Positions 10,670-25,200 of a DNA stretch of 64,000 bases are shown here, piece after piece. The DNA is taken from contig NW_019773714.1 of the NCBI RefSeq assembly GCF_001039355.2, forward strand, positions 26,429 through 90,428, read 5' to 3'. The DNA is from Lingula anatina (lineage: Eukaryota; Brachiopoda; Lingulata; Lingulida; Lingulidae). Position numbers and translations under genes: made by a program. Each line of letters opens with the position of its first letter. The stretch's first letter is position 1. The notes under the pieces were generated by a model that was not told where the DNA came from, searched no databases, and saw only the letters and a program-made list of their open reading frames with translations.

Positions 10670-13600
10670 AATGTTACTTTACACCCAAACCCAATATAGA
10701 GGTGCCATTGAAGTCACAGGCATGTTCTTTATAATATTTAGTGCACAGATTGCAAACTATGTTTGATTATTTTAGGGTCGGTCCCACATGAAGAAGTTCG
10801 TATCAAAGTTTCACTCTCCTGGAACTATGAATAATAAAAAAATGATTCATCGTCTAATCCAAAAAGGAACATACATTACATTACTGTCACAAATGAAAAA
10901 CGTTTTACTCACTTTGAAAATTCACCCATCACTGGTTTTGTTCTTTGATTTATCTCCTACAAGTATAATGTTGTAAAAAATTATAATGATCTTCTGTATA
11001 GAGCAGTTAATTGGTTTTGAGCCACTCAAGTTTGCTTGTCACTGAATATTAAAAAAAACGAGGAAAATACACTCTACCGACATGGGGCTGACATCTCGGA
11101 AAGGAGTAGTAGCAGGAATCGTCGCCAGATGGCAGCACTAATGTTGTGTATTTCGGCTGTGGGTTACTGAGGGTAACAGACACCTTTTTAGGGTGGGGTG
11201 TCATTTCACATTTTAACCCCACCCGCCAAAATTTCTGTTGCACATTTGCAACTGAGGGTGCTACAAATATTCATGAAATTTAGTAGTAATATATTATTAA
11301 CAGTGATATTAAACATAATATTTTGTTAATATGGTTATGATTGCAAAAGTGTATAGATTTAAAGTGTGTAAAGGCAGATTATTTAGTACAAAATATTTAT
11401 AGCAGAAGTAATGAAAAGATTTCTGTTTCTCAAAATTCTCCTTTACCTGGGTACCCACAATCACAATTTTAATGACGATTTAATGACACCATTAAGTACT
11501 CCAAAACCCTTCCAGCGATTTTTCTTTGACGTCTTCGTAGTTCAGATTTTATTGTTAATAAAGCAAAATAATGTCTTTGTTTAATGAAAATATGTAATTA
11601 GGGGCTCATAACTCCATAACAAAAGCATTTAAACCAAAACGTTGGCAACGGAATGTGGCTCATAAATAAGCTTGCGGTCCACTATGCCAAATTTCGTGAT
11701 GAAATATTGTTCAGGAATAAAGCTAATAAGCCCCACCTCACCTGAAAACAGAAAGCTGTTTAATTGACGATTAAAGCTTTGAGTTTTCTATGATTATACA
11801 TTTCAACTAGAAATATAAACTTATATACTATTTATATATTTCAAGGGGATTTTTCACTGTTTTAAATCAACACAAAGATAGATGCATTATTGAATAATAA
11901 GATGCAGGAATATATCATTTTCGGTATGTGGATGAAAATAAAGGGTAACAATATCCTTAAATATTCTATGAATAACAATCACTGCCACATTTGAAGAAGA
12001 ACACAAAGCTGATTTCTCAAAATGCTCTTATTCTTCAGGGACGTTATAACCTACTTCGATGATAATCCAATAAACGCCATTGATTTTCCCAAACAGCCTG
12101 AACGTTCCAATCCCAAACTAACTGGTTTATCAACAAATATCATACAATTATTGAGTTTGGGTGAGGTCACCTCTTAGCTATGTACGACCTTAAGGTATGA
12201 TAATTAGCAAGCGCCGAGGACGGGGGAAGAGAGGTTCAGGATGGGGGGGTATATAGTGGTAAGGGCGGTATTTTATTTTCAAAATGGCACGTGACTGCTT
12301 ATCAACCACTTGCTGAACGTTAAGATTGCGATCATGTTACAAGCCAACAAGCCAAAATATTGCGGGGTCTAATGTAGATTATTTTTATCCAGCACGGCAT
12401 GTGAGCTCCAGCTCTGAATTATATAAAATCTCTAATCTCTAGTAATCAACAATGTCAAAGACGGCTGAAAGATTTAGTAAAACAAGTAGCATGGCAGAGT
12501 TACTGTCAATGCCTATCAATAGGTCATTCCATATCCTCAGGGCTGTGTACTGTGTTTGCCTTATAAGCAGATTGTATTTTCTAGACATTGTTGTCATAAC
12601 TAAAGTAGTCGAACAATTACCGTTGAAAGATTATATACATGTAGGTCTGTAAAAGGTCAGCAAAAGGTCAGGGTCTTTATTTTAGGTAGTTTTTCATATG
12701 TAAGCACGCCCTGGAAGTTTCCGTTTATGAAACAAGTGTTTGCAATATGGGTGATTAGTTCAATTTGATCAGCTGGTGTAATATGAATTAGCAATGCTGT
12801 TGGTTTTGGGTCTCATATATTGATTTATGGATATTTTTTTTAAGTTCTTATACAGTTGTCAAATGTTGCCATGGGAAAAAAACAAGTAGCGGTGATTGTG
12901 GTTCTATGATATATATATATATGATAAAGCCTGTGTTTGCCCAAGTTGTCCCTGTATTTCGATGACAAATATATATTATAATTTCTAACAGATTCGCATC
13001 ATACCGCATACATCTTGCTTATTCACGCATCCCCTCTGTCATCGATCAGAATAACAGAAATGCCATTTTTCTATTGTCCCGCGTTCTTTTCATATCCAAA
13101 TGTATTTCTCTCTATTTACATTTATCACGTGAGGCTGTTACACATTACTTCCTCACAGTCGATTTTCGATTTCACAAAAGCCGCCTTACGCCTTCGTCAT
13201 CTTTACGTTTGAAAGCCGAATCATAGTCCTTGAGTGACAGTAAGTGAATCAGCTATTGTAAAAGGTAATTTCATGATGTTTAAGGTTTGAAGTTAAGAAC
13301 GATCTACATCATTAACATAAGGAACAAATTAAAAGAAAAGCTGCAACGAACCATCTCAAAACTATTACAAGAGTTGTGCTTCAGAATCACTTGTTTGATT
13401 TCTTATATTCTAGTAAGGAATCATTTTAAGGGGTGAAATTCACTCATGACGTTCAAAAAAGCAATTTAAAAGTAAAAAAGTATATTAATTAGTTCTTAGC
13501 ACAAGGAATATGTTATGTTACATTTACACTATGATCGAACGTGTGGTATACACGGCGGTGGTCTCCACTAAATGACTGATGATGCTAATCATTAATGACT
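10670..13600. other. No recognisable gene
   Basis: About 2.9 kb of AT-rich DNA with only short frames. I see no family signature, RNA gene or element end that I can support. The frames at 10788, 11049 and 12452 have no recognised motif. Confidence 0.5.
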
Positions 13601-13604
13601 ATAA

Positions 13605-13846
13605 GAGACCATTCCCAGACAATATCCTACTAACTTTGGATCGAACTAGAGGATTCGCGCTTAATTGCAATTAACTTGGGCGGCTTAGATGTCTGTCACG
13701 CCTGCTGAGGCTGATAGGGAGTAAATAACTATCGTTTAGCAGCTTAAGTGGGCGTCCCAACGTCTAAGATGCTTAGGCTGAAAGCAATTGACCCCGTGGC
13801 TATGGATCAACCCTGTTAGCTCGATCTAGGGAAGGGAACCCAGTCT
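13605..13846 (-). mobile_element. Fold-back MITE, family 2
   Basis: It carries the end signatures GATCTAGGG...AACCCAGTCT on the right and AGAGACCATTCCCAGA on the left, in the opposite orientation to copies at 29139 and 32920. The interior is a long imperfect hairpin built on GGCTTAGATGTCTGTCACGC and its inverse. Non-coding. Confidence 0.7.
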
Positions 13847-13849
13847 AAT

Positions 13850-15650
13850 TCCCACGGCTACTTCCCTTCTTTTCTCTTTCTTTCTTGGTTCTTTATCAAA
13901 GAAACTACTCTCAGACAAGAAACATTGGATAACTTTTAAATATTCAACTGACAAGTCAAACAGACATCCTCTTCGTTTATATACACACGACTCCGAATCT
14001 AGAATATACTGTAAAGCGATTATGAGTTTGACCCAAATGTTTTGTTAAAACCAATTCTTTATAGGCTACATGTAAGCATATAAAACTCTCCATACGTTTG
14101 CTCTAGTTAATTGCATCGTATTCTAAACCCTTTTGTATGTATTATAAGCTACAGCAGTTTAGTTTATAAAAAGCAAATGCGGAGAATCGCCTCATTGTCT
14201 GAGGGGGCTTTTTTAGACAAAACCTGCCGATAACACGCCCAGCCAAGCGAAAAACATTCAGTCCACTCCTTTTTCATGAGACTTGTATTTAAGGGTTATT
14301 TTAAGCCTTTATTTACCTGGCTGCCTTTCTAAGGCCTTGACAATACAATTGGCAGTAATTCAAGTCCCAGTGAGTCACCGTTAAGGAGAAAATGGTTTAT
14401 GTTCCAAATTAGCATTCAATGCGCGACATTCTTATGGGACTAATAAGGCTGCTCCATGTGTATCTTTTATAGTTTATTTTTAGGACTGAAACATAAAACG
14501 AACATGCACCATAGTTGATGGTTTACAGTAATTAATTAGATAAAAATTAGTAATCTAGATTGTAAAGGCGTATAATATGACAGTGCAGTCCTCAAATCAA
14601 CCACTAAAGAGTTGAGATTTTTTATATAATAATAAGAAAAAATACTGTAGTTTAGTGTGGTTGTTAACAAGAAAGGATCCCTAAATTTAGATTTAAAAAG
14701 TCGGTGTTTTAAACAGCGAATTATGGCGTAGTCTGCAAAGTACTGGTACTTGCTGAATCGTCGCTTTCCTTCACTTATTTAGATATTCTTCGTGAAAAAT
14801 GAACTAAAGATTATTATGATGTATCTATTCATTATCATGTATTTAGGCATTTCCGTTTAATCAACATTCGTGTTCAACACCGTTTGGGGATTAGGCCAGT
14901 CTCCATATTCCTCTTACAATCGTTTAGCTACCCTGTAATTATCACACTCGTCTATTGAAGTTTAAACACTAATTTAGCGTGTAAAGCTTCAACTGGTACA
15001 CGGAATAAATATAAACATGTCCAATACGGTACGTCTCGCTTTCAGATAAGATCGTGGGTTTAATTGTTATTCTCATTTACGAGATCCATTAAAACGCAAC
15101 AACTGACAAAGGGCTGAGGCATGCCCCATCTATATACTGGATTGAAAATTTACCGAGTCCTGCCGCCGATATGGTTAAACAATCGGAACAGCTAGAAATC
15201 TCTTGGACGATTTCGACATTTTTTTCTAAATGTTTGAGCCCAGAGAAAATTATTTTAGAAATAAAATATGGTCAGATTGATTGCACCGGTCGAACTGTTT
15301 TGCAAATTACCATAGTGGATAAAGATAACGTCTTATTAAGGATAAGGATACCGTGACACAATGTTTCAATTTACAAACAATGACTAAGTTAAAGCCTCGG
15401 CCTTAACCGACCGTACGGGCTCTCAGTCTTACGGGCTGTTTGCGTCCAAATTTTACGCAGAATCTCACGTCCACGCAAGTCCTTCTTACGCAATTTCGAG
15501 TTCGCAGACAGCTTGTAAGCACGAGAAGAGGAGAACAGAAAGCAAAACTGACGCATGCCGTCAGTACGTCACCACAAACGTGTGAGGCAATTTTGAAGCA
15601 AAACTGACGCAAAGGGCACTACTTTCGCCGAGCGTTGCATTCCCTTCTTA
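13850..15650. other. No recognisable gene
   Basis: AT-rich, non-coding by my reading. A small frame at 15171-15356 has no known motif. From about 15400 the DNA becomes more CpG-rich up to 15960, consistent with a promoter area for the gene to the right. Confidence 0.4.
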
Positions 15651-15889
15651 AGTGGTGAGTGTGTGCCACGATCACAGGAAGCAAGACAAACTCAAAATAT
15701 GAATAAAATTTCCACGGCCATCGCTCCTTGGAATTAGCGTCCCTGCTTGAAAGGACATCTCATGTGGCCTTTGCAACTCGCAAGGCAGACTTTCCTCTAT
15801 CTCTACGACCTCCACGCCCCCTGCAACACCCAAAAATTGCAGGGGACGTACGATCCTGACATTCGTGCGTCCGGTTGTGACCGAGGCTT

Positions 15890-16013
15890 AATGTATGTCT
15901 ACAGAGGTGGTAGCACCAAGACCTACGTGCGATTGATTGACGTATTGGCTGACCTTTATCTTCAGAAGTGGATCACTGCTATCTGATAACAACAAGTTGT
16001 ACACATTTCTTAG
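15890..16013 (+). other. Possible 5' untranslated exon of the first HEPN-NB-ARC-TPR gene
   Basis: A conserved stretch ends in CATTTCTTAG followed by a consensus donor GTAAGTA. Its last roughly 80 bases are clearly similar to 33770-33849, which lies just upstream of the second paralogue. Conservation next to both genes and the donor suggest a leader exon; the second copy has GCAAGT instead of GTAAGT. No reading frame is conserved. A second stretch at about 16187-16273 also ends in a donor-like ACG/GTGAGT. Confidence 0.35.
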
Positions 16014-16433
16014 GTAAGTATCTATTATTAGTTTATGATGTTTTAGAACTAAAAAAAATCCAGTAATAAAATTCAGCAAGTAAGGAAAATAAATTAGACA
16101 TCTTTCTGTTTATACTTCAAAGTCATTCCTTTCTTTGTTTGGATGCTAAATATTTCATTTATATAAAAAAGTTTATTTCACTTTTAGTACCCGTATGTCA
16201 CATGACCAGCTCCACCATAGTTGACAAAGGGCCGTACCGCAGCCGATATCATCAAATCTTTTTAACCACCCACGGTGAGTTTAACATGGTTACTTCTTAA
16301 GTTTTATAATATGATATAAGCTGATATACAGTGTAGACAAAAATTTGCTTAAACTGTAGCTGCAAAATGTACCCACATAGACTAAAATACACATACTGAT
16401 CTATCGATCTTGTTTCACCTCTTCTCTTTGCCC

Positions 16434-16668
16434 GCACGAAAACATAGTAGATACTCCACCGCAGTAGAACTACTGCACCCACACTGAAACCATACTTCAA
16501 ATCTGCTCCGATTTAAGGTATGAAGTACACACTCCCCATATGTAGCATTCTACTGCAACAATGTTTCACAAAATCTTAGCAGAAATTAGGCATAGTGCTT
16601 CACCGCAGTAGTACATTACCTCATTTCTATTCTGAGCGCAGCAGTTTCGAAGTAGCATGCGTTACGGA
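16434..16668 (-). mobile_element. MITE, family 1, diverged copy
   Basis: It starts CCCGCACGAAAACATAGTAG and runs through TACTGC-rich sequence to TTTCGAAGTAGCATGCG. The order of motifs matches the element at 41013-41302 but with several gaps. Confidence 0.6.
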
Positions 16669-16669
16669 A

Positions 16670-18420
16670 GGGCAGAAACCACTAAATGGACCAATGTATG
16701 TAGTTCAGTAAGAGAAAATTAGTGCTTTATCCATATGTTCCTATTACATCATTTATAGCAGCATAATGATCATCAATTTTAATAAGAAAATAAAAGTATC
16801 ATGGATATTCAGAACATGTGACTAATAAAAGTATTCAAGCCAATGGAAGTTCAGAGTCACACCTTGCTATTGACAAAATGTAAACAAGAGTAATAACTGT
16901 ATATAACTGTACTGAAATAAGTTTTCCATTTTCAACACATTTTAAATAAAACAAAAGAACCAGTTTACTGTCACTTTTATATTATCAACTAAGAAAATTG
17001 TAGACATACAAGGTAGAAAAAATATCAATAGAACAATTTTAAATGTCCAATTTGCCCCATTCTGAGATTCTGAACATAGTGAATGATTGAATCGGATATG
17101 TGTCTGTACATAAAAAGTAAAATCAGTAATTGAATAGTAAGCAAGCAAAATCGTTCATAAAAGGTCTCTAAAATGCGACTTTCCTACGAAAGGACACGTG
17201 CCGCCCCAAAACAAAAGGCAGATCCGTGTGGATTATTATGGAAGCAATACTACAGGGAACTGCACGAATGCAGAGATTTGCTGATCGACCTGCCTACGCG
17301 AAGTTTGCCAACACATCTTTGGGCTGCAGGGGTCCAAATGGCTACGCTCACCGGCCATGCTCGCCCTATACTTGTGAACAGATGGGGTTCTAGGTATTAC
17401 AGTGAGGCCGTAACCGTGGTCTAGTGTCAAGGGACTTTCTGTTTTAGCTGTACAACAGAAAAAAGACCGAGTGGCATGAAAGATGGAAGGCTAGATTGTG
17501 CAATGTGAAGATCCTCTGAAGGCCCCACCCTTAAAAAATGGCACTTAGGGGGTTTAAGTGGTAAATACTTCATTTATTTAAAACAACGTCCACCCTCGAA
17601 TGCACATAACAATTAAATTGTCTTTATTATCATTTACGATTGGAGATAAAATTGATATCGGGCTACGGTTCAAATGGTTTTGTCACTTGATTCGGAACCC
17701 AAACCGCCGTGAACAACATGGCGACTGCATCGTAAGACTTTTTGAGTAACACATTAGACGTATATGCGGTTGAAAAACGTAACCTTTTTATTGGCAGTAT
17801 TGCGTTCATTCAAACTGCTATTCCTATAGCTAACCCGCTCTTGAATGAACGTAACAGACAATCATAATATTACTTGTAGTTGTCTTTTTTTCAGTTTTTA
17901 TCGAACGATGGAGATGTAGGGGTCTTGCAGGCAATCACTGAAGCGAGAATGGAATTTAAATAAGTATAAACATATAACTTAAGCTTAATACATGATAAGA
18001 ATCCATGGCATGAATTTTTATTGATTGTAGGCCTACGTATTTTTGGCTCACCGGTCATTCTTTACTAAAACCTACTCCCAGGCAAACTTTAAATTAAATT
18101 TTTTATGTCTAAACAAGAAAACTGTCTCGAGCAGAGATCCTTGAAGGTTATGGAAGTATGTTGATATACATTTGTAAATACAATGGTAAAATTTTCAATT
18201 CATGAAAAAGAACACAAAGTAACTGTAAATATAAATGTCTGTTTTATCAAATGTGTTTATATTTTGTGTCTCGATAGAATATATTGAATTTAAATAATAC
18301 CTTTTTTTTTTGGGGGGGGGGGTATTAGAGTTTTAGACTTTCCAATAAGCGATCAAGTGTACTGAAACTGTGATATTAATTGTTTTTATTTGAATTTTAG
18401 GAGTCCACTTGAAACCTCAG
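16670..18420. other. No recognisable gene
   Basis: The open frame at 17173-17424 (83 residues, MRLSYERTRAAP...) has no motif I know and no homologue in the window. ATGGCGACTGCATC followed by GTAAGA at about 17719 looks like a possible tiny first exon, but nothing downstream confirms it. Confidence 0.4.
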
Positions 18421-18426
18421 ACGAGG

Positions 18427-18569
18427 CAGGCCTGTAGCCAGCAATTTCAAAAGGGGGGTTCTTTTTTCTGAAAAAGTGGACCTTTTTCCATAAGATCAAA
18501 CTTTGCCCAGAGTGGACCTTTTCCCAGCAAAAGGGGCGGTTCTTTCCAATCCCCCTGGCTACGGGCCTG
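18427..18569. mobile_element. MITE, family 3, CAGGCC...GGCCTG ends
   Basis: A 143-bp element has terminal inverted repeats CAGGCCTGTAGCCAG and CTGGCTACGGGCCTG and an A/G-rich interior. The element at 53837-54003 is the same family in the opposite orientation. Short length, lack of coding and the CAGG-type ends suggest a non-autonomous DNA transposon, possibly hAT-like; no clear target duplication is visible. Confidence 0.75.
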
Positions 18570-18979
18570 TGAGGACGTATGGACGCTGTATTCGTCATGG
18601 GAGAACGACAGGTGTGTTTTTAGGTATTCAGCCTTCACCCATCAAAGTATTTTTTAACACTTAAGACAAGTCATTGTTGTAAAAGGCGCTTTGAAATATC
18701 ATGATTGCTGTTGAAATATCATGGTTGCTGTTTCTAGAAAAACAAATGCACTGGAACTTATGTTGTCTTATTTGTTTTTAGGACCCCAGATTAGATTTCA
18801 TTTGAGGACGAGTGGATTCAGTATTTGTCATGAGGAAATACATTTTTGAGAAAACACTGAAATTTTGTATGAAAATGTTCCAATTAATAAACGATAAAAC
18901 AAACTTCTATCCGTCTTTTTCTTGATGTATAGACCGTATGAATAAAACGAACTTTTTCACTACCTCATCGTAGTATATT

Positions 18980-19173
18980 TGGAAGCTAATTACCATATTT
19001 GAAACATGCACCTATCATGCTGCTATCTACTGCATTAAAGCTCTCCTCTGCAAAAACTTATGCGATTATTGGCCATAGAAGTGCAGTAATACTGCATCTC
19101 TACTACATACATGCTCCACACCACTGCTGCATTAATGCTCTTATGCTACTTCGATACTTCTACATTTTCGTGT
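18980..19173 (-). mobile_element. MITE, family 1, truncated copy
   Basis: It matches the second two thirds of the element at 41013-41302 in the same orientation, ending TTCTACATTTTCGTGTGG. It lies only about 40 bp upstream of the splice acceptor of the HEPN exon, so it may contribute intronic sequence near that site. Confidence 0.7.
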
Positions 19174-19223
19174 GGTGTGTTTCCTATATCCATTGATCTC
19201 TTACATTCCAGATCTAGGACAAA

Positions 19224-22200
19224 ATGGCAGCTGCTGCAACACCACGAAACGAGAGAGAAAATGAAATTCGAATGAGGCTACTGATACATCGGTCTAACGA
19301 TGTGCTTCAAGATATTCTCAGTACACAGTTACAAACAACTTATACTGGCATATTTGATCCTACAAATGGCGGCAAGCTGTTTGATGTACTTGGCGACCAA
19401 AGAGCAAACCATACTTTGCTGCAATTGAAAAAACGAAATGTTTTGAATTCCAGTCAAATGAAGCTTCTGTACCCCTCTGGGAATCCCTCCACAACTGTGA
19501 CATTAAAGGACTTAGATTTAACTCTTACTGTTGTCTTGTTGAGAAACATCACAACACTGAACCCGAAAGCCAACTGGGAGAATCCACCAGTAACTGACAC
19601 GTCCGTGGAAGCCCAGATAGGCAGAGTGAAGAAATTCCGCAACGAATTCGCACATGGGGGTGCCGGTCTCTCAGATACAACATTCCAGACCAAGTTTGCT
19701 GAATTAAAATCTCTTTTGTTGTCTCTGTCTCCACTCTACACCAGTGACGACTACGACAAGTTGCTGACTGATCAATTACGTGCAGCAGGTAGGGCGTACT
19801 ATTATGCACATAAAAAGCTGTGCTCACAATGCTAGTGGCATTAAATATAATATTAATGAGACAAATAAGTGAACATGTTATATGTTCATGTCTATTTGTT
19901 TGTCACTAAAAATACTATTGGTAGTTTATAATGCAAATTTTATGATTCGTCGGAAAAAGGCTTTCCTCAAAGTCTTTAAATAATGGCAGTGATGATTACA
20001 TTTACCATCCTTTGGACCCATCAATTTTCTGAAGGATTTATTACAATTGCGAAAAAAAGACCATCGATTTTGACTGTTGTGCAATATATGAGCTAAAACT
20101 TCCATAATTTATTATTATAAAGCCTGTGAGAGAGAGCTGGAGTTCTTTTAATATTTTTCTAGTCATTTTGCCACCATTTTTACACAACAGGCAATGTCAT
20201 ATCTAGTCAGTGTAAAAAGTATGTTCTTGTTTTGCTATCTTGTTGAAAAAATTCATTGTTGATTAGGTAAATAATAATAATCACGAACTTGTGTGTGTAT
20301 GCATTAGTGTGAAATCCATCCTTCAAGTAACATTTTACGTCATAAAAGTGAGTAACATTTTACGTCATAAAAGTGAGTTTATGTTTTTTTTTCACATTAC
20401 AATACTATTACATTCCAATTTTATTTCAGAAGCACCTTGTGACCTCATTTGTCCGAATCTTCCAAGTAGAAATCTACAGTTGAAGGGACGCGAAGATTTG
20501 GTGCAGAAAATACTGGGGCATGTTTCAGATGACACCCAACTCATTTTGCTGACAGGGATGGGTGGTATAGGTAAAACAAGTACAGCTATTGAGGTTGGAC
20601 ACCACAGAAAAGATGTCTTGTACTTTGACATGAGAAAAGTTGTAAATCTTGAATCTGTCAAATTGTCACTTGTACATCACTACCAGCCAGCGATTACTTT
20701 AAATGATATGTACAAAGATTATCAAAACAAATTCATACAAACTATGTCTAGTTTGAATACAGACACTCTCTTTATCTTTGACAATAATGACAGTATTTTG
20801 CACTCACAAAAGCAAGACTTTCTGCAGTTGCTGCAAGATCTAATGGATTCATCAAAGTATATCACACTGTTATGCACCAGTCGTGAATCCTTTAGTATTC
20901 TAACACACAGGACAGTTACTATAGACATTCCTCCGCTCGATAAAATATCTTCACTAAAAGTTCTTTGGGGAAAAACCAACCCTTCAGATAGTGAGTCAGA
21001 TGTTTTAGCTGAAATAGCAGACAGTTGTGGCCATAACCCCCTTGCATTGAGACTGCTTGCTGCCCAGATTAAAGTCCAAACTATAGAAAAAGTTTCAGGG
21101 AAAATGAAACATAAAAAGGTCCTCAGCACTCTTCAGTTACCTAACATTCCAGCGTCCCAAGATATGGTTACCTGCCTAGATATGTCTTATGAAACACTGG
21201 AACCCTCACAGCAAAAGGTGTTAAGAGGATTGCATATTTTCCCCGTTGCATTTACTTCAATTGAGGTTTCTGAAATTTTGGAAATAGATGAAGATGAATG
21301 TGAATCTGTCCTTGACAGTCTTACCATTAAATCCCTCTTGAACTCCAGTGAAAATACCTATGATCTACATCCTTTGCTAAGAGACTATGCAGAATCTCAT
21401 GCAAATACAAGCAATGAAATCTCTCATACACAAGAGAGATACTGTGATTATTTCATGGGTCGTCTCAAACAGTTATACAATGTTTACCAAAGCAGTCCTG
21501 CTGAATTAGAATGTTTGGCGAACATGTCACCCCATCTAGATAAGACCGCCAGTTTGCTCAAATCAAATATGTGCTCATTTGAGATACAACAGAGAAAAGA
21601 GGCATTCATTAATTTGCAACTCATCGCAGAGGTGTTCCATAATCTTTTTCTTAATCAGAAAGCTTTATCAATTTATCAGACAGTAGTAGATGGAATGCAA
21701 AATTATTCTGAGTACAATCAGCTTGACGTAGAAAAGGTAAACAACAAATTAGGTTATGTGCTGCAAAAAATGGGTGAGTACAAAAAGGCACTTTCTTATC
21801 ACAGAAAAAGCTGCAATGTGAGAGAAAAGCTTCTAGGTTCCAAACACCCTGACACCGTTTCCTCATACAACAGTTTAGGTTTAGTACTGCAAGACATGGG
21901 TGAGTACAAAGAAGCACTCGCCTGTTACAAAATCTGTCAGGATGTGACAGAAGAGCCGTTAGATCCCAAACATCTTGATACCGCTACCTTATACAACAAT
22001 ATTGGTTGTGTACTGAAGTGCATGGGTGAGTACAAAGAGGCACTTGCCTATCACAAAAAAGCACTGAATGTGAGGGAAGAACTTCTAGGGCCGAGACACT
22101 CTGTAACTGCTTCCTCATACAACAACATAGGTGATGTGCTACGAGCCTTGGGTGAGTACAATGAGGCACTTACCTGTCATAAAAAATGCCTGAATGTGCT

Positions 22201-25200
22201 TGAAGAACTTTTAGGTCCCAAACACCCTGAAACTGCTTCCTCATACAACAATATAGGTTTTGTACTTCAGGACATGGGTGAGTACAAAGAAGCACTAACA
22301 TATTTAAAAAAATCCCTGAAAATCTGGGAAGAGCTGTTAGGTCCCAAACATCCTGATACTGCTGCCTCATACAACAATATTGGTGCTGTACTGCAATGTA
22401 TGGGTGAGTATAAAGAGGCACTTGCCTATCACAAAAAAGCCCTGGATGTGAGGGAAGAGCAACTGGGTTCAAAACATCCTGATACTGGTACCTCGTACAA
22501 TAATGTTGGCTTTGTACTAAAAACTATGGGTGAGTACAAAGAGGCACTTGCATATTACAAAAAATCCCTAGATGTGAGGAAGGAGCTATTAGGTCCCAAA
22601 CACCCTGATACTACTTCTTTGCACAACAACATTGGTTTGTTACTGCAAGGCATGGGTGAGTACAAAAAAGCACTTGAATATCTCAAAATATGCCAGGAAA
22701 CATGGGAAGAACAGCTAGGTCCCAAACACCCCACTACTGCTACCGCATACAACAATGTAGGTTTTGTACTTCAAGACATAGGTGAGTACAAAGAAGCACT
22801 AGCATACCACAAAGTTTGCCTCAATATCAGAAAAGAAATGCTAGGTTTTAAACATCCTGATACCGCCACCTCTTTCAACAATATTGGTGCTGTACTGCAA
22901 TACATGGGTGAGTACAAAGAGGCACTTGGTTATTACAAAAAATCACTGGAATTGAGGAAAGATCTGCTGGGAACCAAACATCCTGATACTGCAACCTCAT
23001 ACAATAATGTTGGCTTTATACTAAAATCAATTGGGGATTACAATGAAGCACTCACATATCTGAAAATATGCCTAAGTGTTAGGGAAGAGCTGCTGGGTCC
23101 CAAACATCCAGACTCTGCTACTTCATACAGTAACGTTGGTTCCATACTCGAAATTATGGGTGAGTACAATGAGGCGCTTATTTATTTCAAAAAAACTCTA
23201 GATGTAAGGAAGGAGCTTCTAGGTCCCAAACACATTGATACTGCTTCCTCGTACAACAATATAGGTTTTGTACTTCAAGCCATGGGTGAGTATGAAGAGG
23301 CATTAGCTTATTACAAAATGTGTCAGGATGTGATGGAAGATCGGTTAGGTCCCAAACATCCTGATACTGCTGCTTCATACAACAATATTGGTAGTGTATT
23401 GGAACACATGGGTAAGTACAAAGAGGCATTTGCCTTTCACAAAAAATCACTGGATGTGAGAGAAGCGCTTTTTGGCCCCAAAAATCTTGATACTGCTGCC
23501 TCATACAACAATATTGGTAGTATACTGCAGAAGATGGGTGAGTACAAAGCTGCTTTTGCCTATTTCAAAATTTGCCAGGATGTGAGGGAAGAGCTGCTAG
23601 GTCCCATACATCTTGATACTGCCACATTATACAACAATATTGGTAGTTTATTGCAACGCATGGGTAAGTACATAGAGGCATATTCCTTTCACAAGAAATC
23701 ACTGAATGTGAGAGAAGAGCTTTTAGGTCCCAAACACCCTGATACTGCTGCCTCATACAATGATATTGGTAGTACATTGCAAGATATGGGAAAGTACAAA
23801 GAGGGATTTGCCTTTTACAAAAAATCACTGGATGTGAGGGAAGAGCTTCTAGGTCCCAAACACCTTGACACTGATGCCTCATACAACAATATTGGAAGTG
23901 TACTGCAACACATGGGTGAGTACGAAAATGCACTCGTCTATTTTAAGAAAAGCCTAGATGTCAGAGAAGCGCTCTTAGGTCCCAAGCACCCGAGAACTGC
24001 TTCCTCATATAGCAATATTGGTGTTGTACTACAAGCCATGGGTGAGTACAAAGAGGCACTTGTCTATCACAAAAAATGCCTGAGTGTGCGGGAAGAACTT
24101 CTAGGCCCCAAACACCGTGAAACTGCCTTATTATACATCAGTATTGGTGTTGTGTTACAAGCTATGGGTGAATACAAAGAAGCACTAGTTTATCACAAAA
24201 AATGCCTGGCAGTAAAAGAAGAACTTCTTGGTCCTAAACACCCTGTTTCTGCTTCCTCGTACCACTATATAGGATCCGTACTTCAAGACATGGGTGAGTA
24301 CAAAGAGGCAGTAAAATATCTCAAGACATGTGTTAACATCAGAGAAGAACAGCTGGGTGCCAAACACCTCGATACTGCCACCTCATACAACAATGTAGGT
24401 TCTGCACTGCAATACACAGGTGAGTACAAAGAGGCACTAAAATATCTAAAATTATGCCTTAGTGTCAGGGAAGAACTGCTAGGTCCCAAACACCTTGAAA
24501 CTGCTTTATCATACAGCAATATTGGATCCGTGCTGCATGTCATGGGTGAGTACAAAGAGGCACTTGCTTATCACAAAAAATCTGTTGCTGTAAGAGAACA
24601 GCTTCCAGGTCCCAAACACCCTGATATTGCTTCTTCATACGACGTTATTGGTGTTGTTTTGAAAGCAATGGGTGAGTATAAAGAGGCACTTGCTTACCAC
24701 AAAAAATCTGCTGCTGTAAGAGAACAGCTTCTAGGTCCCAAACACCCTGATACTGCTTCTTCATACGATGTTATTGGTGTTGTTTTGCAAGCCATGGGTG
24801 AATATAAAGAGGCACTTGCTTACCACAAAAAATCTGTTGCTGTAAGAGAAGAGCTTCTAGGCCCCAAACACCCTGACACTGCTTCTTCATACAACGCTAT
24901 TGGTGTTGTCCTGCAAGCCATGGGTGAGTACAAAGAGGCACTTGCTTACCACAAAAAATCTGTTACTGTAAGAGAAGAGCTTCTAGGCCCCAAACACCCT
25001 GATACTGCTTCTTCATACAGTAATGTTGGATTCGTGCTGCAATACATGGGTGAGTACGAAGAGGCACTTGCTTACCACAAAAAATCTGTTGCTGTAAGAG
25101 AACAGCTTCTAAGCCCCAAACACCCTGATACTGCTTCGTCATACAGTAATACGGGATTCGTGCTTCAACGCATGGGAGAGTCCAAAGAGGCACTTGCTTA

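Noticed and set aside
17173-17424. 83-residue plus-strand frame upstream of the first TPR gene
   Set aside because: No recognised motif and not conserved upstream of the paralogue.
20291-20429. Upstream extension of the NB-ARC frame (MCVCISVK...) as the true start of gene 1
   Set aside because: A strong acceptor TTTATTTCAG lies at 20429, the phase matches the HEPN exon exactly, and the paralogue has the same structure. The extension is intron.
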